NCBI GenBank assembly: GCA_938084925.1
Contig: CALKFY010000077.1
Location: 1 to 47,325, forward strand
DNA: 47,325 nt
Source of the DNA: an uncultured Pseudomonadales bacterium
GTDB lineage: Bacteria; Pseudomonadota; Gammaproteobacteria; Pseudomonadales; Balneatricaceae
Reading direction: 5' to 3'
In this document: positions 8,538-18,333 of the stretch, in pieces
Position numbering within the stretch: position 1 is the first letter of the stretch
How the letters are laid out: every line of letters begins with the position of its first letter
The notes under the pieces: generated by a model
Database searches by the model: none
What the model saw: only the letters and a program-made list of their open reading frames with translations
Told to the model about the DNA's origin: nothing
Translations under genes and position numbers: made by a program

Positions 8538-9038
8538 ATGGCTAACATTGAACAGAAAGACGGCGATCTGCAAGAACGCTTGGTTCAGGTAAACCGTGTT
8601 GCTAAAGTTGTGAAAGGTGGTCGTATCTTCGGCTTTACCGCTCTGACTGTAGTAGGTGACGGCAATGGTCGTGTAGGTTTCGGTCGTGGCAAGGCGCGTG
8701 AAGTGCCAGCTGCTATCCAGAAAGCTATGGAATCAGCACGTCGCAACATGATTAACGTGGATTTGGATGGTACGACTATCCAGTATCCTATTAAGGCTCG
8801 CCACGGCGCTTCCAAAGTATACATGCAGCCAGCATCTGAAGGTACTGGTGTTATCGCCGGTGGTGCGATGCGTGCTGTTTTGGAAATGGCTGGTGTACAT
8901 AACGTATTGGCTAAGTGCTACGGTTCTACTAATCCAGTAAACGTAGTACGTGCAACAATCAACGGTCTGAAGGCGATGAAGTCTCCAGAAGAGATTGCAG
9001 CTAAGCGTGGTAAGTCTGTCGAAGATATTGTGGGGTAA
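8538..9038 (+). CDS. rpsE: 30S ribosomal protein S5
   Basis: S5 acts in decoding accuracy and in mRNA unwinding with S3 and S4. The 166-residue product has the N-terminal double-stranded-RNA-binding-like domain ([38 protein letters not shown]) and the C-terminal S5 domain ([18 protein letters not shown]). Length and motifs are normal. rpmD starts seven bases after the stop. Confidence 0.97.
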   Translation: MANIEQKDGDLQERLVQVNRVAKVVKGGRIFGFTALTVVGDGNGRVGFGRGKAREVPAAIQKAMESARRNMINVDLDGTTIQYPIKARHGASKVYMQPASEGTGVIAGGAMRAVLEMAGVHNVLAKCYGSTNPVNVVRATINGLKAMKSPEEIAAKRGKSVEDIVG

Positions 9039-9044
9039 TGGATC

Positions 9045-9230
9045 ATGGCTAAAAAGATGATCAAGGTCACTCTAACACGCTCTCCTGTTGGCCAGTTGCC
9101 AAATCACAGGGCTTGCGTTAAGGGTTTGGGCCTGCGTCGCATGTGGCATACAGTTGAAGTGGAAGATACTCCTTCTGTACGTGGCATGATCAACAAGGTT
9201 AACTACATGGTTCGCGTAGAAAGCGAATAA
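9045..9230 (+). CDS. rpmD: 50S ribosomal protein L30
   Basis: L30 is a small 23S-binding protein of the 50S subunit. The 61-residue product shows the family motif [20 protein letters not shown] followed by [20 protein letters not shown]. It sits in its normal place between rpsE and rplO, with only a few bases on each side. Confidence 0.96.
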   Translation: MAKKMIKVTLTRSPVGQLPNHRACVKGLGLRRMWHTVEVEDTPSVRGMINKVNYMVRVESE

Positions 9231-9241
9231 GGGTAATAGTT

Positions 9242-9676
9242 ATGCGTTTAAATACTCTATCTCCCGCTGAAGGTGCAACTCATGCACCTAAGCGTGTAGG
9301 TCGCGGCATCGGTTCCGGCCTGGGCAAGACCTGTGGTCGTGGCCACAAGGGTCAGAAGTCCCGTTCCGGTGGTTCCGTAAAGCCAGGTTTTGAAGGTGGT
9401 CAAATGCCTTTACAACGCCGCTTGCCTAAGTTCGGTTTCACGTCACGTAAAGCAGCTTTTGTTGCTGAAGTACGTTTGAACGAATTAGCAAAGGTGAACG
9501 CTGACGTCATCGATCTAGCAGCCCTAAAGGCCGCTGACATCGTTAACGACAGCATGAAAGAAGCCAAAGTGATTCTTAGTGGCGAAATTACCAAGGCAGT
9601 TACTGTCAAAGGTATGCGTGTAACTAAGGGCGCTCAGGCAGCTATTGAAGCTGCTGGTGGTAAAGTCGAGGCATAG
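9242..9676 (+). CDS. rplO: 50S ribosomal protein L15
   Basis: L15 is a late-assembling 50S protein with a long N-terminal extension into the rRNA. The 144-residue length is standard. The glycine- and arginine-rich N-terminus is clear: [20 protein letters not shown], then [19 protein letters not shown]. The C-terminal [14 protein letters not shown] is also typical. It ends one base before the secY start, so the two are probably coupled. Confidence 0.97.
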   Translation: MRLNTLSPAEGATHAPKRVGRGIGSGLGKTCGRGHKGQKSRSGGSVKPGFEGGQMPLQRRLPKFGFTSRKAAFVAEVRLNELAKVNADVIDLAALKAADIVNDSMKEAKVILSGEITKAVTVKGMRVTKGAQAAIEAAGGKVEA

Positions 9677-9677
9677 T

Positions 9678-11003
9678 ATGGCAAAGCAAGGTATGAATCC
9701 AGGTGGAAATCAAGGTGGTCTAAGTGAGCTATGGGCTCGCTTGCGCTTCGTATTGATAGCGATTCTGGTCTATCGTATCGGGGCTCACATCCCTGTTCCA
9801 GGTATTAACCCCGACCGCCTTGCCGCTATGTTCGAGCAAAACCAAGGCACGATCTTGAGCATGTTTAACATGTTCTCTGGTGGTGCTTTGGAGCGTATGA
9901 GTATCTTGGCGTTGGGTATTATGCCCTACATTTCCGCCTCGATTATCATGCAGCTCATGACTGTGGTAAGTCCGCAGTTGGAGCAACTGAAGAAAGAAGG
10001 TGAAGCTGGCCGACGAAAGATAAGTCAATATACCCGCTACGGCACGGTAATATTAGCGACTGTGCAGTCTTTTGCTATGGCGGTAGGTCTAGCAGGGCAA
10101 GGTATTGCCTTTAGCGCCGACCTCAGCTTTTATTTTGTTGCAGTTGTCACCTTAGTGTCAGGTGCTGTATTCCTAATGTGGCTTGGTGAACAAGTTACTG
10201 AAAAGGGAATCGGCAATGGCATCTCAATACTCATCTTTGCAGGTATTGTAGCTGGTTTACCAGGTGCAGTCGGTCAATCGTTTGAAGCTGCCCGTCAGGG
10301 TGACTTGAACATTATCGCCCTGCTGGCTATTGCTGTTCTAGCCATCGCTACCATCGCCTTCGTGGTGTTTATGGAGCGTGGTCAGCGTCGCATCACCGTT
10401 AATTATGCCAAGCGTCAGCAAGGCAATAAGGTATTCGCGGCCCAGTCCAGTCATTTGCCATTGAAGGTGAATATGGCGGGGGTTATTCCGCCTATTTTTG
10501 CATCGGCTATCCTATTGCTGCCCGCTTCTATCGGTCAGTGGTTTGGTCAGGCAGATAACATGCAGTGGGTTCAGGACGTGTCTATGGCGCTTGCGCCAGG
10601 CCAGCCACTGTATATTCTGTTGTTTGCAATCAGTATTGTGTTCTTCTGTTTCTTCTATACCGCTCTGGTCTTTAACCCAAAAGACGTTGCGGATAATTTA
10701 AAGAAGTCTGGAGCATTTGTGCCAGGCATTCGCCCAGGTGAACAAACAGCGCGTTATATCGATACCGTCCTTGGTCGTTTAACGTTGTTTGGTGCGCTCT
10801 ACATTACCGCGGTATCGCTAATGCCGCAGTTCTTAGTAGTCGCATGGAACGTGCCGTTTTACTTTGGTGGTACATCTTTGTTGATCGTTGTAGTTGTAGT
10901 CATGGATTTCATGTCTCAAGTACAGTCTCACTTGATGTCTAACCAATATAGTTCCCTGATGAAAAAGTCGAATTTGAAGGGTAATGGCGGCCTAATGGGC
11001 TAA
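9678..11003 (+). CDS. secY: Protein translocase subunit SecY
   Basis: SecY is the central channel of the SecYEG translocon in the inner membrane. The 441-residue product contains ten predicted membrane segments. It has the plug-region neighbourhood [11 protein letters not shown], the [20 protein letters not shown] segment and the cytoplasmic loop [20 protein letters not shown], which binds ribosomes and SecA. An open frame continues upstream into rplO, but the ATG at 9678, six bases after GAGG (9668-9671), fits the family start. Confidence 0.97.
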   Translation: MAKQGMNPGGNQGGLSELWARLRFVLIAILVYRIGAHIPVPGINPDRLAAMFEQNQGTILSMFNMFSGGALERMSILALGIMPYISASIIMQLMTVVSPQLEQLKKEGEAGRRKISQYTRYGTVILATVQSFAMAVGLAGQGIAFSADLSFYFVAVVTLVSGAVFLMWLGEQVTEKGIGNGISILIFAGIVAGLPGAVGQSFEAARQGDLNIIALLAIAVLAIATIAFVVFMERGQRRITVNYAKRQQGNKVFAAQSSHLPLKVNMAGVIPPIFASAILLLPASIGQWFGQADNMQWVQDVSMALAPGQPLYILLFAISIVFFCFFYTALVFNPKDVADNLKKSGAFVPGIRPGEQTARYIDTVLGRLTLFGALYITAVSLMPQFLVVAWNVPFYFGGTSLLIVVVVVMDFMSQVQSHLMSNQYSSLMKKSNLKGNGGLMG

Positions 11004-11027
11004 GCCTTCCCGCAAAAGGAGTTCGAA

Positions 11028-11144
11028 ATGAAAGTACGTGCATCTGTTAAGAAGATTTGCCGTAACTGCAAAATCGTACGTCGCAATGGTTCTGTACGGG
11101 TTATCTGTAAAGTAGAACCACGTCATAAGCAACGCCAAGGCTAA
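11028..11144 (+). CDS. rpmJ: 50S ribosomal protein L36 (zinc-binding form)
   Basis: L36 is the smallest 50S protein. This 38-residue frame starts [20 protein letters not shown]. It has the four zinc ligands of the C+ form: Cys11, Cys14, Cys27 and His33. AAAAGGAG precedes the ATG. It closes the spc cluster after secY, as in E. coli. S14 in this same cluster lacks a zinc site, so zinc-dependent and zinc-free forms are mixed here. Confidence 0.95.
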   Translation: MKVRASVKKICRNCKIVRRNGSVRVICKVEPRHKQRQG

Positions 11145-11181
11145 GCTTTAGACGTTAGAAGTGGCCGAAATAGTAGGTGAC

Positions 11182-11210
11182 TTGATTAAGTTCATAAAAT
11201 CTACTATACT
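11182..11210 (+). promoter_or_regulatory. Sigma70-like promoter of the alpha operon
   Basis: TTGATT (11182-11187) and TATACT (11205-11210) are separated by exactly 17 bases. Transcription would start near 11217, giving a leader of about 60 bases before rpsM. The position between rpmJ and rpsM matches the known alpha operon promoter of E. coli. Confidence 0.7.
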
Positions 11211-11216
11211 TTCGCG

Positions 11217-11278
11217 CCTTTCTAGGTGATGTGAATAATTTACGCCCCGCTACTGGCGGGTCGAACGGAGTGATTTGA
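11217..11278 (+). promoter_or_regulatory. Alpha operon leader with a GC hairpin
   Basis: CCCGC (11246-11250) pairs with GCGGG (11256-11260) around TACTG. GGAG follows before the rpsM ATG. In E. coli, S4 binds a pseudoknot in this leader to repress the operon. I see one stable hairpin but could not show a pseudoknot, so S4 control is inferred from position only. Confidence 0.35.
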
Positions 11279-11635
11279 ATGGCTCGTATTGCTGGCGTCA
11301 ATATACCTGATAATAAGCACGCGGTTATCTCGCTGACTTATATTTTTGGTATTGGCCGTCCCACAGCTCAGCAAATCTGCGCAGACCTTGGCATCGAGGA
11401 AAGCACTAAGATTCGCGATTTGGGCGAAGAAAAATTGGATGAGATTCGTAACGTTATCGCTAAGATGAACGTTGAAGGCGACTTACGTCGTGAAATCTCC
11501 ATGAACATTAAGCGACTAATGGATTTGGGTTGTTACCGTGGTCTGCGTCATCGTCGTAGCTTACCGCTACGCGGACAACGCACCAAGACTAACGCACGCA
11601 CCCGTAAAGGCCCTAAAAAGCCTATCCGTAAGTAA
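11279..11635 (+). CDS. rpsM: 30S ribosomal protein S13
   Basis: S13 sits in the 30S head and makes intersubunit bridges; its tail contacts P-site tRNA. The 118-residue product has a helix-two-turns-helix region near residues 14-60 ([20 protein letters not shown]) and the conserved [20 protein letters not shown] followed by the basic tail. It is the first gene of the alpha operon, directly behind its own promoter. Confidence 0.97.
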   Translation: MARIAGVNIPDNKHAVISLTYIFGIGRPTAQQICADLGIEESTKIRDLGEEKLDEIRNVIAKMNVEGDLRREISMNIKRLMDLGCYRGLRHRRSLPLRGQRTKTNARTRKGPKKPIRK

Positions 11636-11658
11636 GCTGTTAAGTACAGGATATCAAC

Positions 11659-12048
11659 ATGGCTAAGCCAGGTACTCGTACACGTAAAAAAGTTAAAAAG
11701 CAGGTTGCTGATGGGTTAGCCCACATTCACGCCTCTTTTAACAACACGATTGTTACCTTGACCGATCGCCAGGGCAATACACTCAGCTGGGCAACAGCTG
11801 GTGGTTCTGGTTTCCGCGGTTCCCGCAAGAGCACTCCATTTGCAGCCCAGGTTGCAGCTGAGCGTGCTGGTAAGGCAGCGATGGAATTTGGTTTGAAGAA
11901 CGTCGACGTTTTTGTTAAGGGCCCAGGTCCAGGCCGCGAATCTGCGGTACGTGCATTAAATGCATGTGGTCTGAAGGTTGCTAACATTACTGACGTTACA
12001 CCAATTCCACACAATGGCTGTCGTCCACCTAAGAAACGTCGCGTATAA
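11659..12048 (+). CDS. rpsK: 30S ribosomal protein S11
   Basis: S11 lines the mRNA exit region of the 30S platform. The 129-residue product contains [19 protein letters not shown], the segment [20 protein letters not shown] and the C-terminal signature [18 protein letters not shown]. The asparagine in the latter segment is the one converted to isoaspartate in E. coli. Spacing to rpsD is 14 bases with AAGGGG ahead of it. Confidence 0.97.
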   Translation: MAKPGTRTRKKVKKQVADGLAHIHASFNNTIVTLTDRQGNTLSWATAGGSGFRGSRKSTPFAAQVAAERAGKAAMEFGLKNVDVFVKGPGPGRESAVRALNACGLKVANITDVTPIPHNGCRPPKKRRV

Positions 12049-12062
12049 AGGGGTAACGACAA

Positions 12063-12683
12063 ATGGCAAGATATATAGGTCCCGTTTGTAAGCTGTCTCG
12101 ACGTGAAGGAACAGATTTGTTCCTCAAGAGCGGCGTACGAGCATTAGACTCAAAATGTAAAGCTGATACAGTTCCAGGTGTTCACGGCGCTCGCCGTGGT
12201 CGTCTGTCTGAATTCGGCACGCAGTTACGTGAAAAGCAAAAAGTTCGTCGTATGTACGGTGTTCTTGAGCGTCAATTCCGTAACTACTACAAAGAAGCTG
12301 ATCGTTTGAAAGGCGCTACAGGTACTAACCTATTAGCGCTTCTTGAATCTCGCTTGGATAACGTAGTTTACCGTATGGGCTTCGGCTCTACTCGTGCGGA
12401 AGCACGTCAGATTGTTTCTCACAAGAGCATTCTGGTAAACGGTCAGACTGTTAACATCCCATCCTACAATGTAGCTGCTGGCGATGTTATCACTATCCGT
12501 GAGAAGGCAAAATCACAACTGCGCATCAAGAGCGCTCTAGAACTGGCCGCTCAGCGTACAGCTTGTGAGTGGGTTGACGTAGACGCTGGCAAAATGGAAG
12601 GTACTTTTAAGTCCGCTCCAGAGCGTAGTGAATTGTCTGCCGAGATTAATGAGCAACTGATCGTTGAATTGTACTCTAAGTAA
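12063..12683 (+). CDS. rpsD: 30S ribosomal protein S4
   Basis: S4 starts assembly of the 30S body and takes part in decoding accuracy. In E. coli it also represses the alpha operon. The 206-residue product equals the E. coli length. It begins [20 protein letters not shown] and carries an S4 RNA-binding domain near residues 95-160 ([34 protein letters not shown]). It is the non-zinc form at the N-terminus, with a single early cysteine and a later one. Confidence 0.97.
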   Translation: MARYIGPVCKLSRREGTDLFLKSGVRALDSKCKADTVPGVHGARRGRLSEFGTQLREKQKVRRMYGVLERQFRNYYKEADRLKGATGTNLLALLESRLDNVVYRMGFGSTRAEARQIVSHKSILVNGQTVNIPSYNVAAGDVITIREKAKSQLRIKSALELAAQRTACEWVDVDAGKMEGTFKSAPERSELSAEINEQLIVELYSK

Positions 12684-12718
12684 TAATTGACCTCAGTGCA
12701 CAACTAATAGGTGAGTCT

Positions 12719-13705
12719 ATGACTTCAACCAACGATATTTTGACTCCGCGCAACATTGAAGTGCAACGCGTGAGTGATACCCGTTCCAAGATTATCTTGG
12801 AACCTTTAGAGCGTGGCTTCGGTCACACTCTAGGTAACGCTCTACGTCGTATTTTGCTTTCTTCAATGTCTGGTGCGGCGATCGTTGACGTAGAAATTAG
12901 TGGTGTTGAGCATGAATATAGCGCCATCGAAGGTGTACAGGAAGACGTAATTGAAATCCTGCTAAACCTTAAAGGTGTCGCTATTACTATGCATGAAGGC
13001 AATGAAGCTGTCTTGACCCTGTCTAAGCAGGGTCCAGGCACTATCACTGCTGCTGACATCCAGTTAAGCCATGATATTGAAGTGGCTAACCCTGACCACG
13101 TGATTGCGCATCTAAATGCTGATACAAAGTTCGAAATGCAGTTAACTGTACGCTCGGGCTCTGGTTACGAGCCGGCTGACGCTCGTTATCAAGCTGAAGA
13201 TGAAACCCGTGCCATTGGCAAGCTGCAACTAGATGCATCTTTCAGCCCTGTACGCCGTGTGGCTTACTCTGTTGAAAGTGCTCGTGTAGAACAGCGCACC
13301 AATTTGGATAAGCTGGTGATTGATCTAGAAACCAATGGTACTCTAGATCCTGAAGAAGCAATCCGTAGCGCAGCTACAATTTTACAACGCCAAATTGCTG
13401 TATTTGTCGCTCTAGAGAACGACAATGAGCCAGAGGCGAAGGTTGACGAGCCGGAAGTAGACCCAATTCTACTACGCCCGGTTGACGACCTTGAATTGAC
13501 TGTGCGTTCGGCTAACTGTCTAAAAGCAGAAAATCTTAACTTCATTGGTGACCTGATTCAGCGCACCGAAGTTGAGCTGCTGAAGACTCCGAACCTGGGT
13601 AAGAAGTCTCTAACCGAAATCAAAGACGTACTGGCATCCCGTGGCTTGTCCTTGGGTATGCGTCTTGAGAACTGGCCACCAGCCATTCTTAAGGGCACTC
13701 AGTAG
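12719..13705 (+). CDS. rpoA: RNA polymerase alpha subunit
   Basis: Alpha dimerises to start assembly of RNA polymerase, and its C-terminal domain contacts UP elements and activators. The 328-residue product has the N-terminal dimerisation domain ([20 protein letters not shown]) and, after a flexible acidic linker near residues 235-245, the C-terminal domain. That domain shows [20 protein letters not shown], with the DNA-contacting arginine, and [19 protein letters not shown]. Length and order are normal. Confidence 0.98.
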   Translation: MTSTNDILTPRNIEVQRVSDTRSKIILEPLERGFGHTLGNALRRILLSSMSGAAIVDVEISGVEHEYSAIEGVQEDVIEILLNLKGVAITMHEGNEAVLTLSKQGPGTITAADIQLSHDIEVANPDHVIAHLNADTKFEMQLTVRSGSGYEPADARYQAEDETRAIGKLQLDASFSPVRRVAYSVESARVEQRTNLDKLVIDLETNGTLDPEEAIRSAATILQRQIAVFVALENDNEPEAKVDEPEVDPILLRPVDDLELTVRSANCLKAENLNFIGDLIQRTEVELLKTPNLGKKSLTEIKDVLASRGLSLGMRLENWPPAILKGTQ

Positions 13706-13752
13706 TCTTTAACTGGATAACACATCAAACATAGTTTGATAAGGAAAATACA

Positions 13753-14127
13753 ATGCGTCATCGTAAAAGTGGTCGTCATTTAAATCGTACTAGTTCACAC
13801 CGTAAGGCCATGTTCAAGAACATGTCTTGCTCTTTGTTCGAACACGAATTGATTAAAACTACTGTACCTAAAGCTAAAGAATTGCGTCGTGTGGCTGAGC
13901 CACTGATCACTCTAGCTAAGGAAGATAGCGTTGCCAACCGTCGACTAGCTTTTGATCGCACTCGTAGCAAAGAAGCTGTTGGCAAGTTGTTCAACGAATT
14001 GGGTCCACGTTATGCTAACCGTCCAGGTGGTTACATCCGCATCATGAAGTGCGGTTTCCGCCCTGGTGATAACGCCCCTATGGCTTACGTAGAGCTAGTT
14101 GATCGTCCAACTACTTCTGAAGAGTAA
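13753..14127 (+). CDS. rplQ: 50S ribosomal protein L17
   Basis: L17 lies near the peptide exit of the 50S subunit. The 124-residue product starts [20 protein letters not shown] and contains [20 protein letters not shown] and the C-terminal [19 protein letters not shown]. It is the last gene of the alpha operon, followed 13 bases later by a strong terminator. Confidence 0.97.
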   Translation: MRHRKSGRHLNRTSSHRKAMFKNMSCSLFEHELIKTTVPKAKELRRVAEPLITLAKEDSVANRRLAFDRTRSKEAVGKLFNELGPRYANRPGGYIRIMKCGFRPGDNAPMAYVELVDRPTTSEE

Positions 14128-14139
14128 GTTTCAAAACTT

Positions 14140-14169
14140 AAAAAGCCCGTCCATGTGACGGGCTTTTTT
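14140..14169 (+). terminator. Rho-independent terminator of the alpha operon
   Basis: AAAAAGCCCGTC (14140-14151) pairs with GACGGGCTTTTT (from 14157) around a five-base loop, followed by a T-run to 14169. It is GC-rich, with an A-tract on the other side, so it could work in both directions. Confidence 0.9.
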
Positions 14170-14295
14170 GTGCATGAAATTTCCCTTTTTAATCAAATTA
14201 CGTAGCTATCAAGATCTTGTTAGATAATCAATTTCCTGTATTCTAATACTAAAGTTCTAGCCAAGTTTTATACAAGAATTATAAGGTGTCGCCTA

Positions 14296-17292
14296 ATGCA
14301 GCTTCAAACAGTTAAGGCCAAGTTGATAATCGGTTTTGGTGTTATTTTGACACTCAGCTCTATTGCTGGGTTTGTCAGCCTGTCCAGTATGTCTGAGATG
14401 CACGATCGAGCTGAAAGCTTGGTCAACGAATCTGTGTCCAAGGTTAGCATGGCGCAGACAGCCAAGCAGTTGCTTGCCAGTATTCTAGAAACAGAAAAGA
14501 AAGTTCTATTGGTCAACGATGATGACAGCAAGCAGCAGTTGATCGATAGTCTACACAACAACATTGCCAACTTGGATGAGCTACTTTTTGAATTACAGGT
14601 AAAAGAACGGTTAGTGGCGCCTAAGTTGACTGTGGATCAGCAAGAATCTGAGACTACACCAGACCAAGAGCTCCAAGGTAATGATGCAGATACGGATGCG
14701 CCAGTGGTAGTAGTAGAAGCTGAGATGGCAGCAGAAACAGTTGATGTCGAAGCTAACGCTAGCCATGGAGAAGTGGATTCTCAAGAGCATTTGGCTGCAC
14801 AAGAACTACTGTTGTTGGTAAGCGTTTGGAAAGACTATAAAGTGCTTAACGAACAGGTAGTTGCCTACAGCCAGCTTAACTCTAATGTGAAAGCGCAGGC
14901 TTTGTCACGGGATGGTTCTCGCCGCGCGTATGATGCATTGCAAGTAACCTTGGGAGAGCAGATTTCATTAGCTGACCAGCAGCGCACAATCTCCAGTGGT
15001 GATCTTCTACAAGCTCAGGCCAACCTAAAGCTAGCATTGGGACTGCAAGCGGCTTTCGCTGATATAAGCGTCAAGGTCAGAGATTATCTGACCAATGGTA
15101 AAGGATCGTGGAAGCGTTTACGTAGCGATTTCAAGCGCTTAGATAAAAAAGTACAAAACTTGGCTAAATCTGAAGCCAACATGAAGATGTTTGTAAATGC
15201 AGTCGTGACCATTTGGAAAGGTGTTTACAATGAGGCAACAGTAGCGACGAATGGTGATGCTTTTTTGTTGGCCTATTTACCCAAACTAGATAAGTTAGCG
15301 AAGATTTCTCGTCAACTAACCAATAGCAATGTTGGTTCGGTAGCCAGTGGCAATAATGCCAAGATTGAATCCGATGAACGCTTGTTAGTTATCAATCGTA
15401 TACGTCGCAACTTGATGGAGGCTCAACTTAACGAGCGCGCCTTGGTGGCTAGCCAAGCAGTATTTGAAATGGAATTAGCCGTTGAGAACGTCGACGTCAT
15501 TGAGTTAGATGTACGCGATGATTTAGATATACTCAAAACCTTAATTAGTTTCACTGTGGTGCAGGCCATAGATGAAGAGTTCACTGATTATCTTAATGTG
15601 TTTTATGAAGTTGCTGAAATTAACATGGAAAATGGCAATGTTAATGCCTTTAGCCTAGTGCAAAATGAAGGCGAGCAGGTGGCTGCTGAAGCTATTGCTA
15701 TTATGGACCGTCTCATCGAAGTCGAGACTGCTGCTATGCAAGAGCAGGTAGCTTCTTCTGAGCAGGCATACAGCAGTGGTCGATTATTTGTGGTGGCTTT
15801 GTTATTGGGTTCGTTGATCATTGGCGTCTTGTTGGCGGTGTCCTTAGTGCGCAGTCTTAACTCCGGTCTGTCTCGCCTTGTTGGTACGGCTAAGCAAGTA
15901 CAAGCCAGTGGTGACTTTACCCTGCGTACAGACCTACAGCGTAATGATGAGCTAGGTCAGGTGGCTCAAGCCTTTGACAGTTTGTTACATGAGTTGCAAA
16001 AAGCTATTGATGAAGCCAACAAAGTGCTGGGTGCAGTGGCACAAGGTGATTTCAGTAAACGCGTTGATGTAGATTTCAAAGGCGACCTAGCTACCTTGAA
16101 GACAGGTGTGAATAGTTCGGCTGAGAGCGTTAACTACACCATGGAGGCTTTGCAAGATGTTATGGGGGCCTTGGCTCGTTTTGACTTCTCTGCTCGTGTC
16201 AGCGATCAAGTGAGTGGTGATCTTAAAGGTCAGGTGGATTCCAGTATGGCGGCTATGCAGCTAGCTGTAGCAGAAATTCAGCAGGTGATGCGCAAGGTGT
16301 CTGAGGGCCGCTTTGAAAGCCGTATAGAAAGCGATCTGGCCGGTGAAATGGGTGACTTGAAGCAAAGCATCAATTTGTCTTTGGATCAGCTACAAACGGC
16401 CATTAATGAAACTTCAAGCGTTATGGGCTTTCAGGCGGAAGGCGACTTGGCTACGCGTATGGAGGGCGAGTACTACGGTACATTGGCTGACTTAAAGGCC
16501 TCCTTTAATAATTCCTCTGCTAATCTTGGTTCTACCTTGGGTAAGGTGTCAGAGACCAGTAACAATGTTGCTGAAATGGCCAATAGAATGGCCAGTGCAA
16601 GTGATGATATTTCCGATCGTATACAGGCTCAGGCTTCATCTCTAGAAGAAACTGCTGCGAGTATGGAGGAGCTAACCTCTACCGTAGTAGAAAATGCCGA
16701 ACACGCACAGCAAGCACAAGGGTTAACGCAGACAGCGGTGAATACCTCGCAAGAAACCAATGCTATTGTTACTCAGGCTGTTGATGCTATGGGACAAATT
16801 AGCCAATCTAGCCAGCAAATGGCAGAAATTATTGAGTTGATTGACTCCATTGCTTTCCAGACTAACTTGTTGGCTCTTAACGCTTCCGTGGAAGCTGCGC
16901 GAGCGGGTGAGCAGGGTAGAGGCTTTGCCGTAGTGGCGGGTGAAGTACGTATCTTAGCGCAAAAGACAGCCGACGCATCGAAGGATATCAAAGAGCTGAT
17001 TGAAGAGAACGTAGACCGTATTCAACGTGGCAGCAACTTTGTAGGGCAGTCTGGTGAAGCCATGCAAGAGATAAACAGCACGATGGCTGAGGTGGCTGAT
17101 TTTGTGCAGCGTATTGCTCGTGCCAGTGCCGAGCAGCGCAGCAGCATTCAGCAGGTGTCTGAAGCAGTGAACAGCATGGATAGTTTGACCCAACAAAATG
17201 CTGTGAGCGTGGATCAGGCAGCGGACACCAGTAAGATGCTCAACACCGAAGCGCAAGAGCTTCAGCAGCAAGTTAGTCAGTTTAAACTGTAG
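14296..17292 (+). CDS. Methyl-accepting chemotaxis protein with multiple HAMP domains
   Basis: This is a transmembrane receptor that would signal to CheA/CheW. The 998-residue protein has one membrane helix at about 11-31 and another at about 497-517, with a very large periplasmic region between. After the second helix come several HAMP-like units in a row (about 518-760), each with the repeating G-D-F or G-R-F and L-K-x-S/G-x-N pattern. Then comes the methyl-accepting signalling domain. Its hairpin tip, [20 protein letters not shown], is at about 854-873. Residues about 113-168 are a very acidic, low-complexity insert. There is no C-terminal CheR/CheB pentapeptide. AAGGTG lies eight bases before the ATG. 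No che gene is nearby and the ligand is unknown. Confidence 0.92.
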   Translation: MQLQTVKAKLIIGFGVILTLSSIAGFVSLSSMSEMHDRAESLVNESVSKVSMAQTAKQLLASILETEKKVLLVNDDDSKQQLIDSLHNNIANLDELLFELQVKERLVAPKLTVDQQESETTPDQELQGNDADTDAPVVVVEAEMAAETVDVEANASHGEVDSQEHLAAQELLLLVSVWKDYKVLNEQVVAYSQLNSNVKAQALSRDGSRRAYDALQVTLGEQISLADQQRTISSGDLLQAQANLKLALGLQAAFADISVKVRDYLTNGKGSWKRLRSDFKRLDKKVQNLAKSEANMKMFVNAVVTIWKGVYNEATVATNGDAFLLAYLPKLDKLAKISRQLTNSNVGSVASGNNAKIESDERLLVINRIRRNLMEAQLNERALVASQAVFEMELAVENVDVIELDVRDDLDILKTLISFTVVQAIDEEFTDYLNVFYEVAEINMENGNVNAFSLVQNEGEQVAAEAIAIMDRLIEVETAAMQEQVASSEQAYSSGRLFVVALLLGSLIIGVLLAVSLVRSLNSGLSRLVGTAKQVQASGDFTLRTDLQRNDELGQVAQAFDSLLHELQKAIDEANKVLGAVAQGDFSKRVDVDFKGDLATLKTGVNSSAESVNYTMEALQDVMGALARFDFSARVSDQVSGDLKGQVDSSMAAMQLAVAEIQQVMRKVSEGRFESRIESDLAGEMGDLKQSINLSLDQLQTAINETSSVMGFQAEGDLATRMEGEYYGTLADLKASFNNSSANLGSTLGKVSETSNNVAEMANRMASASDDISDRIQAQASSLEETAASMEELTSTVVENAEHAQQAQGLTQTAVNTSQETNAIVTQAVDAMGQISQSSQQMAEIIELIDSIAFQTNLLALNASVEAARAGEQGRGFAVVAGEVRILAQKTADASKDIKELIEENVDRIQRGSNFVGQSGEAMQEINSTMAEVADFVQRIARASAEQRSSIQQVSEAVNSMDSLTQQNAVSVDQAADTSKMLNTEAQELQQQVSQFKL

Positions 17293-17303
17293 GTGAAATA
17301 AGC

Positions 17304-17328
17304 GGGGTCAGACCTCAGGTCTGACCCC
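17304..17328. repeat. GGGGTCAGACC palindrome (REP-like)
   Basis: GGGGTCAGACC (17304-17314) and its exact reverse complement (17318-17328) are separated by TCA. It lies between the convergent chemoreceptor and beta-barrel genes. There is no T-run, so it is not a classical terminator. The sequence resembles palindromes I recall as common between genes in proteobacteria and linked to REP/RAYT elements. Confidence 0.55.
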
Positions 17329-17432
17329 ATAACTGTTTGCGGTTATATAGCTATAAGCGTTTGCCAATGTATAGATGTCAACATTGATCGAGTTGTCAAA
17401 AAAGCTGTTGTCCCGTCCTGAAGTAGCTTTAG

Positions 17433-18266
17433 TTAAAAACGTTTACTTAGGTAGATGTGCTGTTTGTTGTACCACTCTTGCCCTTCCTTCTGAATGCGCA
17501 TTTCCATACCGACACTGGTGCTGGAGTTAAAAAAGTAGCTGCTGTTCAACTCTGCAATGTAGCGGTTATCAGCCGTGTTAAAGTCGGTCAAATGTAAACG
17601 AGCCCCTAAATTGAAGTCATGAGTAGGGTGGTAGGTGCTAGACAAGCTAACGCTATTGCCGTTATAGGCTACGTCATCATTCTTAAAATTATTTAATGTG
17701 GCTCGCCAAGAAAGCATTTCGCCGTTGTCTAAATGTTGTAACAGTCCTGCTTGAATATAAATGTTGTCGAAGGTTGAATCTTTGTTGTCAGATTCTTGAT
17801 AACTGCCCACTCCAATGTAGCCATAGGGGTCAATAACATAGCCTAATAATGCGCCGCTACCGCTAATATCCGTTACTTTAATGTTTTGATTGGGTTTGAA
17901 ATTGATCCATTCTGAGGTTGTATCCAAGGAAACAAATACATCGTTATCAAAAAACCACTTAAAATCCAGAGTTGGGCCGGATAGGTTATCCCTAGAGTCG
18001 CTATCTGGAAATTCAACATGTACATAGTTTATTGCTATGCGAGATGCTTTATTTAACCAAGGGGCGAGTTGCTTGGGTCCAAGGGTGTCGTCGACAGGAT
18101 CAAAATAATAGCTAAGGCCGCTACTAAAGGCGGCAGAATATGAATTGTTGTCGGTGAGGCCGATAAACGCATCGTATTGATATTCCTCGGCTTGCGCGCT
18201 GAGGGATAGGCAGCTAGCTAGGGTAGCTGCAGAAACTAGTGGGAAAGTAATTGAGTTTTTAAGCAT
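17433..18266 (-). CDS. Putative outer-membrane beta-barrel protein
   Basis: I do not recognise a named family. The 277-residue product has a clear signal peptide (start MLKNSITFPLVSAATLASCL, cleavage probably after SAQA near residue 26). It then has many alternating, aromatic-rich strands (YFDPVDD, DFKWFFDNDVFVSLDTTSEW, IAELNSSYFFNSS). It ends in ...IYLSKRF, a C-terminal phenylalanine as in many outer-membrane barrels. It lies 67 bases downstream of uvrA on the same strand. An AAGGA sits just before its ATG, at the foot of a long hairpin. Ligand or channel function is unknown. Confidence 0.6.
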   Translation of the reverse strand: MLKNSITFPLVSAATLASCLSLSAQAEEYQYDAFIGLTDNNSYSAAFSSGLSYYFDPVDDTLGPKQLAPWLNKASRIAINYVHVEFPDSDSRDNLSGPTLDFKWFFDNDVFVSLDTTSEWINFKPNQNIKVTDISGSGALLGYVIDPYGYIGVGSYQESDNKDSTFDNIYIQAGLLQHLDNGEMLSWRATLNNFKNDDVAYNGNSVSLSSTYHPTHDFNLGARLHLTDFNTADNRYIAELNSSYFFNSSTSVGMEMRIQKEGQEWYNKQHIYLSKRF

Positions 18267-18273
18267 AAGATCC

Positions 18274-18312
18274 TTCTATATTTAGGTTGGGTATATACCT
18301 TTAAATATAGAA
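18274..18312 (-). promoter_or_regulatory. Long hairpin next to the ribosome binding site of the barrel gene
   Basis: TTCTATATTTAGGT (18274-18287) pairs with ACCT (18297-18300) and TAAATATAGAA (18302-18312), with one bulged T. On the minus strand the hairpin ends in GAA, and the Shine-Dalgarno AAGGA overlaps that base, followed closely by ATG. It may be a uvrA transcript end, a translational control hairpin, or both. There is no T-run. Confidence 0.45.
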
Positions 18313-18333
18313 GAGATCTCAAAATTTGCATGC

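Noticed and set aside
9645-9677. Earlier start of secY inside rplO
   Set aside because: ATG 9678 fits the family start, has GAGG upstream and lies one base after the rplO stop.
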